From NCBI GenBank assembly GCA_903905505.1, contig CAIVGL010000102.1, forward strand, positions 1 through 52,494: DNA of 52,494 nt. The letters run 5' to 3'. Numbering within the stretch: the first letter of the stretch is position 1; each line of letters begins with the position of its first letter. Positions 26,289-34,486 of the stretch are shown here, piece by piece. Below the pieces are notes generated by a model. It was given only the letters and a program-made list of their open reading frames with translations. It had not been told where the DNA came from and did not search any database. The stretch comes from an uncultured Bacteroidia bacterium. Its GTDB lineage: Bacteria > Bacteroidota > Bacteroidia > Bacteroidales > Prolixibacteraceae. The position numbers and the translations under genes were made by a program.

Positions 26289-27218
26289 ATGACAACAATG
26301 TTCTCTGGAGCATCCAATTTTGCAGAAAGTGTCGATCGCGCATTTATATTTATTTTCGCGATATCTTTCATTTTTACGATAGGTATTACTGTGGCAATGA
26401 TCTATATTGTTATTCATTTTTCGAGAAAAAGGAATAAGAATCCACAGCAATTTAGTGGGAACGTACCATTAGAGATTATATGGACCGTTGTTCCATTGAT
26501 CTTGGTATTGTTTATGTTTTACTATGGCTGGGTGGCCTTCGCTCCTATGCGTAAGGTTCCTCAGAATTCCATGCAGGTGAAAGTGATTGGCCGGATGTGG
26601 TCGTGGAGTTTTGATTACGGCAATGGGAAAATTTCACCCGATTTAGTGGTTCCATTGGATCGAAATGTAAAGCTTAATCTTTTCTCTGAAGATGTAAATC
26701 ATGGCTTGTTTATTCCAGCTTTTAGAGTTAAAGAGGATGTGATCCCTGGTTATAATAACTATTTATGGTTTCAGCCTATAGCGAAAGGGAAATACGATAT
26801 CTATTGTACTGAATATTGTGGTTTGGCTCACTCCGCGATGGTTGCTAAAGCTATCGTAGTGGATAGTCTTGAATTTAAGACTTGGTTAGCAGATCTTAAG
26901 GTAGTAAGCAATGACCATCCTGGTATGGCTGTCTTAAAAGCGAATGCCTGTATAACCTGTCACTCACTTGATGGCACAAAAGTTATTGGGCCTTCATTTA
27001 AAGATATGTTTGGGGCTAAACGCACTGTGCTAACAGACCAGGGTGAAAAGGAGGTTGAAGTAAATGCTGACTATATAAAAAGAGCTATAGTTGATCCGAA
27101 TGGCGAAATTGTAAAAGGCTATAATAAAGGGCTGATGCAATCGTATAAAGATGTCCTTAAGGCAGAAGATATTGATAAAATCGTAGATTATTTCAAGAAA
27201 TCTAGTGAGCAAAAATAA
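26289..27218 (+). CDS. ctaC: Cytochrome c oxidase subunit II with fused cytochrome c domain (caa3-type)
   Basis: The 309-residue protein has two membrane segments (about 18-42 and 64-84) and a cupredoxin domain with all CuA ligands (His138, Cys173, Glu175, Cys177, His181, Met184) and the aromatic WSWSFDY patch (104-110). A C-terminal cytochrome c domain carries CITCH (221-225) and probable axial Met283. The fused haem defines a caa3-type enzyme. Electrons probably arrive from the membrane-anchored cytochrome c encoded upstream. No cleavable signal peptide is obvious; the first helix is probably kept as an anchor. The gene overlaps the next one by 14 bp. Confidence 0.97.
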   Translation: MTTMFSGASNFAESVDRAFIFIFAISFIFTIGITVAMIYIVIHFSRKRNKNPQQFSGNVPLEIIWTVVPLILVLFMFYYGWVAFAPMRKVPQNSMQVKVIGRMWSWSFDYGNGKISPDLVVPLDRNVKLNLFSEDVNHGLFIPAFRVKEDVIPGYNNYLWFQPIAKGKYDIYCTEYCGLAHSAMVAKAIVVDSLEFKTWLADLKVVSNDHPGMAVLKANACITCHSLDGTKVIGPSFKDMFGAKRTVLTDQGEKEVEVNADYIKRAIVDPNGEIVKGYNKGLMQSYKDVLKAEDIDKIVDYFKKSSEQK

Positions 27219-28080
27219 CCGTATTCCAAATTTTGATGTCCTAATCCGGTTGACCAGACTGCGACTTTCGCTGATGGTCACCATCTCTGCGACCACAGGT
27301 TATTTTCTGACCGGTAGCGCACCTAGTTGGGCTGTGCTTTATCTTTTTGGAGGGGTCTTCTTCTTAGCTGCGGGTACAACAGTCCTCAACCAAGTTCAAG
27401 AAAGCAGGCGCGACGGCCTTATGCCTCGTACCAATCATAGACCCATTCCTTCAGGCGAAATTTCTAGCTCGTCAGCTTTAATCATTTCTCTGGTTCTTCT
27501 GGCTTTTGGTACATTGCTGCTAGGGTTAAATGGTTGGCTTCCGATGGTCTTGGGATTGTCAAATATCGTATTCTATAACCTGATCTATACTCCACTAAAA
27601 ACACGTAGCTGGCTTGCTATTATTCCAGGAGCCGTCGTTGGTGGCGTTCCTCCATTGATCGGATGGACCTCTGCTGGATTTTATATCTTTCATCCACATG
27701 CCATGTTTGTGGCCATCTTTGTATTTCTTTGGCAAATACCCCATTTCTGGCTGTTGATGATTAAATATGGGAAAGAGTATGAGATGGCTGGCTTCTCTTC
27801 AATCTCAAAGACGCTAAACGAAGGGCAAATCAAACAAGTCGTGTTCTATTGGGGCGTTATAACCTCTGTTTTCTTAATGCTATTCCCATTCTTTGATTTT
27901 AATTTCAAGCCACTTTTATTGGTGTTTCTGGTGGGTATGAACTTCGGGTTTATCTTGCTGTTTCATCGCTTCCTTTTCGGAGAGAAGAGTGGTAAAACTA
28001 TTCATAAAGCATTTATCCTGATTAACTCTTACGCGTTAATGGTATTCTTGCTGTTGGTTTTTAATGCGTTGATCTCGTAG
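27205..28080 (+). CDS. cyoE: Protohaem IX farnesyltransferase (haem O synthase)
   Basis: The 291-residue UbiA-superfamily protein has about eight or nine membrane segments. The first polyprenyl-diphosphate site reads NQVQESRRD (N-x3-E-x3-D), followed by a RTNHRPIPSG stretch; Glu in place of the first Asp is common in this phylum's members. It converts haem B to haem O for the oxidase encoded upstream. The start is GTG at 27205, inside the 3' end of the subunit II gene (14-bp overlap). The next Met is too far inside the first helix. A haem A synthase is not in this window, so whether the enzyme is caa3 or cao3 cannot be told here. Confidence 0.95.
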   Translation: MSKNNRIPNFDVLIRLTRLRLSLMVTISATTGYFLTGSAPSWAVLYLFGGVFFLAAGTTVLNQVQESRRDGLMPRTNHRPIPSGEISSSSALIISLVLLAFGTLLLGLNGWLPMVLGLSNIVFYNLIYTPLKTRSWLAIIPGAVVGGVPPLIGWTSAGFYIFHPHAMFVAIFVFLWQIPHFWLLMIKYGKEYEMAGFSSISKTLNEGQIKQVVFYWGVITSVFLMLFPFFDFNFKPLLLVFLVGMNFGFILLFHRFLFGEKSGKTIHKAFILINSYALMVFLLLVFNALIS

Positions 28081-28093
28081 TCTGATTTTAATT

Positions 28094-28116
28094 GAGTTGA
28101 TTTATTCAACTCTTTT
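28094..28116 (+). terminator. Terminator of the respiratory operon
   Basis: GAGTTGA (28094-28100) and TCAACTC (28106-28112) form a 7-bp stem with a 5-nt loop, followed by TTTT on the plus strand. It sits 13 bp after the haem O synthase stop, in the gap between two convergent genes. The opposite strand has no T run directly after the stem. Confidence 0.75.
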
Positions 28117-28123
28117 CTCACCT

Positions 28124-29239
28124 CTATTTCTTGGAACTCTCTTTTGGCGTAAGCTGTTGCACGATTTTGAATTCAGATAAAAACTCCCCTGCAATAACTC
28201 GAATAACCGTATAGGCTGGGATCGCCAAGATCATCCCCGGTATTCCTGCAATCCCACCGGCCATTAAGATTACAAAGAAGATTTCCAACGCATGAGCTTT
28301 GACGCTGTGGGCATAGATAATCGTTTGAAATACCATGCTGTCAATAAATTGCACCACCATCACCACCACCACAACCCAGCACATCAAGGGGAAAGTTACT
28401 GCTGTAAAGTTTGAATTTAGATTATTGGCAATCACGACAATCAGTCCAAATGTGGCTGCGATCCAAGGGCCAATATAAGGGATAACATTTAGTATTCCAG
28501 CAAATACTCCGATCACGACTGCATGTCCGAAGCCCACTCCTACAAGGGTGAATCCAGCTATGGATAGGATCATTACGCCAAGTATCTGAAGAAGGATGCC
28601 GACAAGATAACGCTTTAATAGTTCTCCAATTTTATCCATCACTTTGGAAACACGTGACTCGGTTTTTACAGGAGCAAATACAAGTACCCAATTGCGAAAT
28701 AATTTCTCCTCTTTCAAAAAGAAATATAAAATAAAAGAGACGGAAAAGATCATTAAAAATAGATTCCCCAATACGCTGGCAAACGAGCCAAATACCTTGC
28801 TCGCTTCCTCAATGTTTAAAAATCCTTTCGCTTGTGTCTCTAGATAGTTCTCCAAGAAATCATTGGACGGGATATTCCCCGCAATTTTGGGGAAATTCAT
28901 TTTAAATTCACTAAAAGCGGTATGGAGGTAATTGACCACCTCTTGTATGTTGATGTTCGATAACTGATCGACTTCAGAAAACATCATGGGGATTAAGAGG
29001 ACAAAAAATCCAATTAATCCGATCCATAAGATCGAAAGGGTTAAGATTGCGGCTCCTGAATCACCTACCTGATAGCTGCGTACTTTAATTTGTTGAAACC
29101 TTCGAACTAGCGGACGGCCAATTAAGGACAATACAGCGGCTATTAAGATGTAAGTGAGGATGTAGCTGAAATAGTAGACCAAAAGTCCAAATAACACGAC
29201 GGCAAGCGTAATAATGATGTTTTTAACGCGTTGGTTCAT
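28124..29239 (-). CDS. AI-2E transporter / PerM family permease
   Basis: The 371-residue membrane protein has paired N-terminal helices (about 8-40), a helix near 60-85, a soluble segment (about 90-150) and a C-terminal bundle with the GILNVIPYIGPWIAA-type motif and GIPGMILAIPAYTVIRV typical of PF01594. Members range from the AI-2 exporter TqsA to sodium/proton antiporters and uncharacterised permeases, so the substrate is not predictable. It is convergent with the respiratory operon and divergent from the tex gene, 85 bp apart. ATG start at 29237-29239. Confidence 0.9.
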   Translation of the reverse strand: MNQRVKNIIITLAVVLFGLLVYYFSYILTYILIAAVLSLIGRPLVRRFQQIKVRSYQVGDSGAAILTLSILWIGLIGFFVLLIPMMFSEVDQLSNINIQEVVNYLHTAFSEFKMNFPKIAGNIPSNDFLENYLETQAKGFLNIEEASKVFGSFASVLGNLFLMIFSVSFILYFFLKEEKLFRNWVLVFAPVKTESRVSKVMDKIGELLKRYLVGILLQILGVMILSIAGFTLVGVGFGHAVVIGVFAGILNVIPYIGPWIAATFGLIVVIANNLNSNFTAVTFPLMCWVVVVVMVVQFIDSMVFQTIIYAHSVKAHALEIFFVILMAGGIAGIPGMILAIPAYTVIRVIAGEFLSEFKIVQQLTPKESSKK

Positions 29240-29324
29240 AGGGGAGAAGTTTATATTCTATCAAACATACACTTTTTTATCCAAAAATTTAACTGCTATC
29301 CTTGATCTTGTTAATTTTGTGGGT

Positions 29325-31460
29325 ATGACAACAGCAACAATGATACAGTTAATAGCCCAAAAACTTGGGATAAGCACGAAGCAGATCTCCAACACGATAG
29401 TCTTACTTGAACAGGGTGGAACCGTCCCGTTTATCTCCCGTTATCGGAAAGAGATGACCGGTAGTTTAGATGAAGTGGCTATTGGGGACATCAAAGATGC
29501 AAAAGAGCGTTTTGAGGAGATCGAGAAGCGAAAAACTGCCATTCTAAAGAGTATTGAAGAACAAGATCTGTTATCCCCTGAGTTGAAATCTAAACTTCAA
29601 CAATGTTACGATCTCAATGAACTAGAAGATATCTATCTGCCCTATAAACCGAAGCGACGCACTCGAGCCACGGTGGCCCGTGAAAATGGGTTGGAACCTT
29701 TGGCAAAGTTGATCTATAAACAATTTGAAGCGGATCTTGAGCATAAGGCATTTCCGTTTTTAACGGATGTTGTTTTAGATGTGGACTCTGCGCTTGCTGG
29801 TGCTCGGGATATTATAGCCGAATGGATCAATGAAGATCCAAATGCTCGAACGATGATCCGTAATTTATTTGATCGGGAGGCCATCATCACCTCCAAAGTG
29901 GTGAAAGGTAAAGAGGAGGCTGGGATTAAGTTTAGTAATTATTTTAACTCTTCCGAAGGGTTAAAGCGGTGCCCGTCGCATCGTTTATTAGCCATGCGAA
30001 GAGGTGAGAAGGAGGGATTTTTAAAACTTTCTATTGATGCAGATGAGGTCAAAGCTATTGGTCTTTTGGAACGATTTTTTATCAAAAGCAGGAATGCCTG
30101 TTCTGTACAAATGGAATTGGCCATTCGTGATTGTTATAAACGCTTGCTCTCATCGGCCATCGAGACCGAATTTTTCACTTCGTCAAAAGAGAAGGCAGAT
30201 CTTGAGGCTATTCGGGTTTTTGCAGAAAATTTACGTCAGCTCCTGCTCGCTGCTCCACTTGGTCAGAAACGGGTATTAGCTCTCGATCCTGGCTATAAAA
30301 GTGGATGTAAGCTTGTTTGTCTAGATGCCGAAGGAAATCTTTTGCATAATGAAACCATCTACCCACATCAGCCGCAAGGAGAAGTCAGTCAGTCGATTCG
30401 AAAAGTCTCGGCGTTGGTCAGCACCTATAAAATAGAGGCTATTGCCATTGGTGATGGAACGGCTAGTCGTGAAACGGAAGCCTTTATTAAAAAGATCACC
30501 TTCGATCGCCCCATCCAGGTTTTTGTGGTCAGCGAGGATGGCGCATCTATCTATTCGGCCTCAAAAATTGCACGGGATGAATTTCCACAATATGATGTTA
30601 CCGTCCGAGGCTCCGTATCTATTGGACGCAGATTAATGGATCCATTGGCTGAACTGGTGAAGATTGAAGCCAAGTCAATTGGTGTCGGTCAATATCAACA
30701 CGATGTAGATCAGAAAATGCTTCAGAAAGGTCTAGATTCTGTTGTGGAGTCAGCCGTAAACCTTGTGGGGGTGAACGTGAATACAGCCAGCAGTCATTTG
30801 CTCAACTTTGTCTCCGGATTAGGACCATTGTTAGCTCAGAATATTGTAGAATATCGAAAAGAGAATGGACCATTTCTCAATAGAACAACCTTGAAAAAAG
30901 TCCCACGGATGGGTGCCAAAGCATACGAACAATGTGGCGGATTTTTGCGAATTACGGGAGGAGAACATCCCCTTGATAATTCGGCCGTTCATCCCGAACG
31001 CTACGCATTAGTGAACAAAATTGCTACTGATCGGAAATGCAAAGTGGCGGATTTAATTGGGCGTGAAGATCTACGCAAAGAGTTGGAATTAGATCGTTAT
31101 CTCAGTGAAGAGGTGGGATTGCCCACGCTTACCGATATTTTGACTGAATTAGCGAAGCCCGGACTTGATCCACGGACAGGTATTAAAGTCTTCGAATTTG
31201 CCGAGGGGATCTTTTCAATGTCTGATCTGCATGTGGGAATGGTCTTGCCTGGGATTGTGACTAATATTACACGATTTGGCGCTTTTGTCGATGTGGGTGT
31301 TAAACAGGATGGCCTCGTGCACATTAGTGAGTTAGCGAATAAATATATCAGTGATCCAGCTGAAGTGGTTAAGCTTCACCAACACGTCAAGGTGAAAGTT
31401 TTGGAAGTCGACGTTCCTAGGAAAAGAATTGCCTTCTCGATGAAGCAGGCTGAATCATAA
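29325..31460 (+). CDS. tex: Tex-family RNA-binding transcription accessory protein
   Basis: I chose the ATG at 29325, giving 711 residues that start MTTATMIQLIAQ. A longer frame reaching 29214 would overlap the divergent permease gene. The domains follow the Tex order: N-terminal helical domain (1-190), a YqgF/RNase H-like domain starting near residue 317 with LALDPGYKSG, tandem helix-hairpin-helix motifs (about 485-560, NIVEYRKENGPF and VPRMGAKAYEQCGGFL) and a C-terminal S1 RNA-binding domain (about 635-705, GIVTNITRFGAFVDVG). Tex binds nucleic acid and affects transcription and stress tolerance. The length is normal for the family. Confidence 0.95.
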   Translation: MTTATMIQLIAQKLGISTKQISNTIVLLEQGGTVPFISRYRKEMTGSLDEVAIGDIKDAKERFEEIEKRKTAILKSIEEQDLLSPELKSKLQQCYDLNELEDIYLPYKPKRRTRATVARENGLEPLAKLIYKQFEADLEHKAFPFLTDVVLDVDSALAGARDIIAEWINEDPNARTMIRNLFDREAIITSKVVKGKEEAGIKFSNYFNSSEGLKRCPSHRLLAMRRGEKEGFLKLSIDADEVKAIGLLERFFIKSRNACSVQMELAIRDCYKRLLSSAIETEFFTSSKEKADLEAIRVFAENLRQLLLAAPLGQKRVLALDPGYKSGCKLVCLDAEGNLLHNETIYPHQPQGEVSQSIRKVSALVSTYKIEAIAIGDGTASRETEAFIKKITFDRPIQVFVVSEDGASIYSASKIARDEFPQYDVTVRGSVSIGRRLMDPLAELVKIEAKSIGVGQYQHDVDQKMLQKGLDSVVESAVNLVGVNVNTASSHLLNFVSGLGPLLAQNIVEYRKENGPFLNRTTLKKVPRMGAKAYEQCGGFLRITGGEHPLDNSAVHPERYALVNKIATDRKCKVADLIGREDLRKELELDRYLSEEVGLPTLTDILTELAKPGLDPRTGIKVFEFAEGIFSMSDLHVGMVLPGIVTNITRFGAFVDVGVKQDGLVHISELANKYISDPAEVVKLHQHVKVKVLEVDVPRKRIAFSMKQAES

Positions 31461-31576
31461 CTGCAACCTGTAGATTCTAGGTTTTAGTCGACACATTCAA
31501 TCAATTAGAATAGCAGGAACCTTGAGCCCATGCGATCCTAATTGACTCAGCTCAAATCTTGAAATGGTTGAATTTC

Positions 31577-31921
31577 TTAATTGGCCGCTTTCTTGTCGAG
31601 GATAAGGATGTCGTTGATTACAATCTCGGTGACAAGATGTGTTTCGCCATTTTTGTCTTCATACGAGTGATTGGTTAACTTACCCTCAATGGCAATTTCG
31701 CTCCCTTTTTTAAGATATTTCTCAGTAAACTCGGCTTGTCGACCCCAGGCAACCAATTTGTGCCATGTCGTCTCCGTTTTTTTGTTCCCTTCTTGATCTT
31801 TGAAATTCTCATTGGTGGCAAGGGAGAAATTTGCGACCGATTTTTCACTGTCCAATTTTTTGAATTTAGGATTGTCACCTAAATGGCCAATTAGCCTTAC
31901 GCTGTTTCTTAAAGCATTCAT
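31577..31921 (-). CDS. ssb: Short single-stranded DNA-binding protein
   Basis: Starting at the ATG 31919-31921 gives 114 residues beginning MNALRNSVRLIGHLG, the usual Ssb start. An upstream frame beginning at 31945 only adds eight residues. The OB-fold signature is complete: NSVRLIGHLGDNP, a VANFSLATNE strand, TTWHKLVAWG and a GSEIAIEGKL strand. It ends ILDKKAAN, without the glycine-rich linker and acidic DDDLPF-like tail by which a primary Ssb recruits repair proteins. It is therefore probably a secondary Ssb. It is transcribed towards tex, with an unusual tandem repeat in its upstream region. Confidence 0.92.
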   Translation of the reverse strand: MNALRNSVRLIGHLGDNPKFKKLDSEKSVANFSLATNENFKDQEGNKKTETTWHKLVAWGRQAEFTEKYLKKGSEIAIEGKLTNHSYEDKNGETHLVTEIVINDILILDKKAAN

Positions 31922-31995
31922 CGTAGATGTTTTAATAGTGAACAAAATAGTTATCAGGTAAATCTAATCGAGACTAGTCCCCTTATTCGGATGAA

Positions 31996-32090
31996 AACCG
32001 GTTATATCCGTTTATACTATACCGCAGTCGAATTTAACCGGTTATTAAACGGTTAATAACGGATAATAACCGGTTGTAAACGGATAGTAA
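31996..32090. repeat. Tandem 10-11 bp repeat related to ACGGWTAATA, with inverted copies
   Basis: Between the ssb start and the zinc-ribbon gene lies a cluster of short repeats. From about 32036 four to five units follow one another at a 10-11 bp step (ACCGGTTATTA, ACGGTTAATA, ACGGATAATA, ACCGGTTGTAA, ACGGATAGTAA). A related pair, partly in the opposite sense, lies at 31997-32015. AACCGGTTATT (32036-32046) and AATAACCGGTT (32065-32075) are a perfect 11-bp inverted repeat. The step equals one DNA turn, so a protein could bind all units on one helix face. The location suits a regulator of ssb. Confidence 0.7.
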
Positions 32091-32134
32091 TTTGAAATTC
32101 AATCACTTAATGTTAGGAAGCAAGTGTTTTAGAC

Positions 32135-32163
32135 AAAAAAAAACCTACTCGTTGTGAGTAGGT
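32135..32163 (-). terminator. Intrinsic terminator of the zinc-ribbon/Nif3 operon
   Basis: ACCTACTC (32143-32150) and GAGTAGGT (32156-32163) form a perfect 8-bp stem with a 5-nt loop. Read on the minus strand the stem is followed by nine T residues. It lies 24 bp past the stop of the zinc-ribbon gene. Confidence 0.9.
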
Positions 32164-32187
32164 CTTTATCTTTTTAAAAAGAATTTA

Positions 32188-32976
32188 TTAGATCGGTTGA
32201 TCAGATTCTTCAATTGGAGTTGCGATATCTTTATCCACTAAGATACGTCCGCAATATTCGCAAACAATAATTTTCTTTCTAGAGGCAATATCCATTTGAC
32301 GTTGTGGTGGAATTTTGTTGAAGCAACCACCGCAAGCATCACGCTGTACAGTAACAACAGATAGTCCGTTACGAGCATTCTTCCGAATACGGTTAAAGGC
32401 CATAACTAAACGCTCTTCGATCATCCCTTCAATTTTGATCACTTTGTTCTTCAACTTCTCCTCTTCTACAGCAGTCTCAGCAGTAATCTCTTCAAGCTCC
32501 TTTTGTTTTCTGATCAAATCTTCTTCCCTTTCGACAAATAATTTCTCAGAAGTCTCTGCTAGTTCAGACTTACTTTTGATGTCGATTGTAAATTCACGAA
32601 TCTTCTTTTCCGCCAGTTCGATTTCTAAGGTTTGGAACTCAATTTCTTTCGAGAGCGAGTCGAATTCACGGTTGTTACGCACGTTATCTTGTTGCTCTTT
32701 GTATTTATCAATTTTGCTTTTAGAATCTTTTATTTCAGTCTTCTTAATCCCGATGGTTAGATTAAGACTTTTTAGCTCTTCGGTAAGATTTGCAATACGG
32801 GTCTTTAATCCAACGATCTCATCTTCTAGATCTTGAACCTCCAATGGAAGTTCTCCACGCAAGGTGTTGATCTTGTCGATTTCTGATGCTACGGTTTGAA
32901 GTTCATAGAGCATTTTTAGTTTCTCCTGAATAGAAACCTCTTTTCCTTCTGTTGATTTAATCGTATTTACTGACAT
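32188..32976 (-). CDS. Coiled-coil C4 zinc-ribbon protein (CdsZ/DUF164-like)
   Basis: The 262-residue protein is a long charged coiled coil (about 25-185) followed by a C4 zinc ribbon with Cys215, Cys218, Cys239 and Cys242 (CGGC...CEYC). There is no signal peptide or membrane segment, so it is cytoplasmic. The family includes chlamydial CdsZ and related zinc-ribbon proteins. A role in RNA or DNA binding has been proposed for relatives, but function is not established. It is 21 bp downstream of the Nif3 gene, an association widely conserved in Bacteroidota, and ends at a strong terminator. Confidence 0.9.
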   Translation of the reverse strand: MSVNTIKSTEGKEVSIQEKLKMLYELQTVASEIDKINTLRGELPLEVQDLEDEIVGLKTRIANLTEELKSLNLTIGIKKTEIKDSKSKIDKYKEQQDNVRNNREFDSLSKEIEFQTLEIELAEKKIREFTIDIKSKSELAETSEKLFVEREEDLIRKQKELEEITAETAVEEEKLKNKVIKIEGMIEERLVMAFNRIRKNARNGLSVVTVQRDACGGCFNKIPPQRQMDIASRKKIIVCEYCGRILVDKDIATPIEESDQPI

Positions 32977-32997
32977 AATCTGAAATTTACAATTTTA

Positions 32998-34101
32998 TTA
33001 TTGCTCACAAAGGTACAATACAGGGTTTGTTTTTACTTCCGATAAACGGAGTGCAAAGTTAGGAAATTTTTTTATAAGAATCTCATAAAAAAGCTCCTTG
33101 GTAAATTGTTCACTTTCATAGTGTCCAATATCTGCTAAGATGATTTTTTCTTCTGCATCGAAAAACTCATGATACTTCAGATCTGCAGTGATAAATATGT
33201 CGGCTCCTGCACCAATGGCGTCCTGAATTAAAAAGCTTCCAGAGCCTCCGCAGACCGCCACTTTTTTGATTTGTTTTCCGGTTAAAGCACTATGCCTGAT
33301 GGTTTTGCATCCAAATATTTGAGCAAGTCGAGACAAGAAGTCCCCTTCATTCTCTGCTCCTGGAAGCCATCCGATCATTCCTGAGCCTACGTCTGATAGA
33401 TTATTTTCGAGTAGGACTAAATCGTAGGCGACCTCCTCATACGGATGTGCCAAAACCAACGCATTTACAACTTTATCTTTTAAATAGCGTGGCAGAATAG
33501 TCTCAAACCGCACCTCTTTCTCTGAGTGAAACGCACCGATCTCACCGACATATGGATTCGCATCTTCTCCGGCTCGAAAGGTTCCAAGTCCATCTACACT
33601 AAAACTTGCTTTGTCGTATTTTCCAATCGCACCTGCTCCAGCCGAAAAGAGTGCTTCCCGAACAACTTCCAAGTGATCTGCAGGGATAAAGGTGCTTAAC
33701 TTCAGTAATTGCTCCTTGGCAGGAGCTAAGATTGCAAGGTTTGTCAATCCAATTTTTTCACAAATTTTGGTGTTAACTCCCCCTTTTATACTGTCCAAAT
33801 TCGTATGTGATGCAAAGATGGCAATGTCATTTTTGATCGCTTTAATGATACACCGCTCAACATATGTTTTGCCGGTGAGCTTTTTTACCCCTTTGAAGAT
33901 AATTGGATGATGTGCAATGATTAATTCACAGCCAGCCTCAATTGCTTCGTCGATCACCTCTTCGGTGATGTCGAGAGTCAATAATGCACTCGAAACAAGT
34001 CCGTTTGGGTCTCCAACTAGCAGACCAGTATTGTCGTATGACTCCTGGTAGACTGGTGGAGCAACTGATTCAAGGTATGAGATGATCTCTCTGATATGCA
34101 T
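32998..34101 (-). CDS. Nif3-like dinuclear metal centre protein (YqfO type)
   Basis: The 367-residue protein matches the NIF3/DUF34 family. It has the N-terminal HIREIISYLE segment, the metal-binding HHP motif (His64-His65), a SHTNLDS stretch near residue 97 and C-terminal GHYESEQF near 328 that completes the di-metal site. The length of about 367 rather than 250 shows the inserted PII-like domain of Bacillus YqfO between the two halves. Members form hexameric toroids. A GTP cyclohydrolase 1 type 2 label is common in databases but is not well supported biochemically. It is co-transcribed with the zinc-ribbon gene. Confidence 0.94.
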   Translation of the reverse strand: MHIREIISYLESVAPPVYQESYDNTGLLVGDPNGLVSSALLTLDITEEVIDEAIEAGCELIIAHHPIIFKGVKKLTGKTYVERCIIKAIKNDIAIFASHTNLDSIKGGVNTKICEKIGLTNLAILAPAKEQLLKLSTFIPADHLEVVREALFSAGAGAIGKYDKASFSVDGLGTFRAGEDANPYVGEIGAFHSEKEVRFETILPRYLKDKVVNALVLAHPYEEVAYDLVLLENNLSDVGSGMIGWLPGAENEGDFLSRLAQIFGCKTIRHSALTGKQIKKVAVCGGSGSFLIQDAIGAGADIFITADLKYHEFFDAEEKIILADIGHYESEQFTKELFYEILIKKFPNFALRLSEVKTNPVLYLCEQ

Positions 34102-34139
34102 CGTGCAAATAAGTTAATTTAATAGCGATGAAAAGTTGC

Positions 34140-34475
34140 TTAAAGCGACTCCTTAATTTCGAGTAGAAAAGTTTTTATCTGTTGTAATTTCTGCACGATC
34201 TCAAAGGTTGAATCGGTCTCCGACTTATTCTCTTTGATTTGTATTCTTGCTCCTTTTAAGGTCATGCCACGCTCTTTGACTAGGTGATGAATCAAAGACA
34301 AGTGATTGATGTCCTCTTGCGTATAGAATCGATCCCCTTTTTTATTCTTAAAAGGTTTGATCGTGTCGAACTCTTTTTCCCAAAAACGTAAGGTTGAAGG
34401 AGCAAGTCCAAACTTGGTAGAAACCTCCCCGATGGAGTAGTAATGTTTTTCTGCTTTTGGTTCTTTAAATGCCAC
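34140..34475 (-). CDS. MerR-family transcriptional regulator
   Basis: The 111-residue protein has the MerR winged helix-turn-helix at about 10-80: YYSIGEVSTKFGLAPSTLRFWE, quoted here by its ends YYSIGEV and LRFWE, then RFYTQEDI and MTLKGARIQI. It ends in a short helical dimerisation segment with no effector-binding domain. The start codon is GTG at 34475, with no better in-frame ATG upstream. It lies 11 bp after the M23 peptidase gene and 38 bp before the Nif3 gene on the same strand. The target and signal are unknown. Confidence 0.93.
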   Translation of the reverse strand: MAFKEPKAEKHYYSIGEVSTKFGLAPSTLRFWEKEFDTIKPFKNKKGDRFYTQEDINHLSLIHHLVKERGMTLKGARIQIKENKSETDSTFEIVQKLQQIKTFLLEIKESL

Positions 34476-34486
34476 GGTGTATAATT

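Noticed and set aside
27205-28080. Degenerate prenyl-diphosphate motif in haem O synthase as a novelty
   Set aside because: Glu in place of the first Asp of NxxxDxxxD is common in Bacteroidota homologues and is a conservative change.
31501-31545. Inverted repeat TCAATTAG / CTAATTGA after tex as a terminator
   Set aside because: The arms are 8 bp but the loop is about 29 bases and there is no T run after it, so evidence is too weak.
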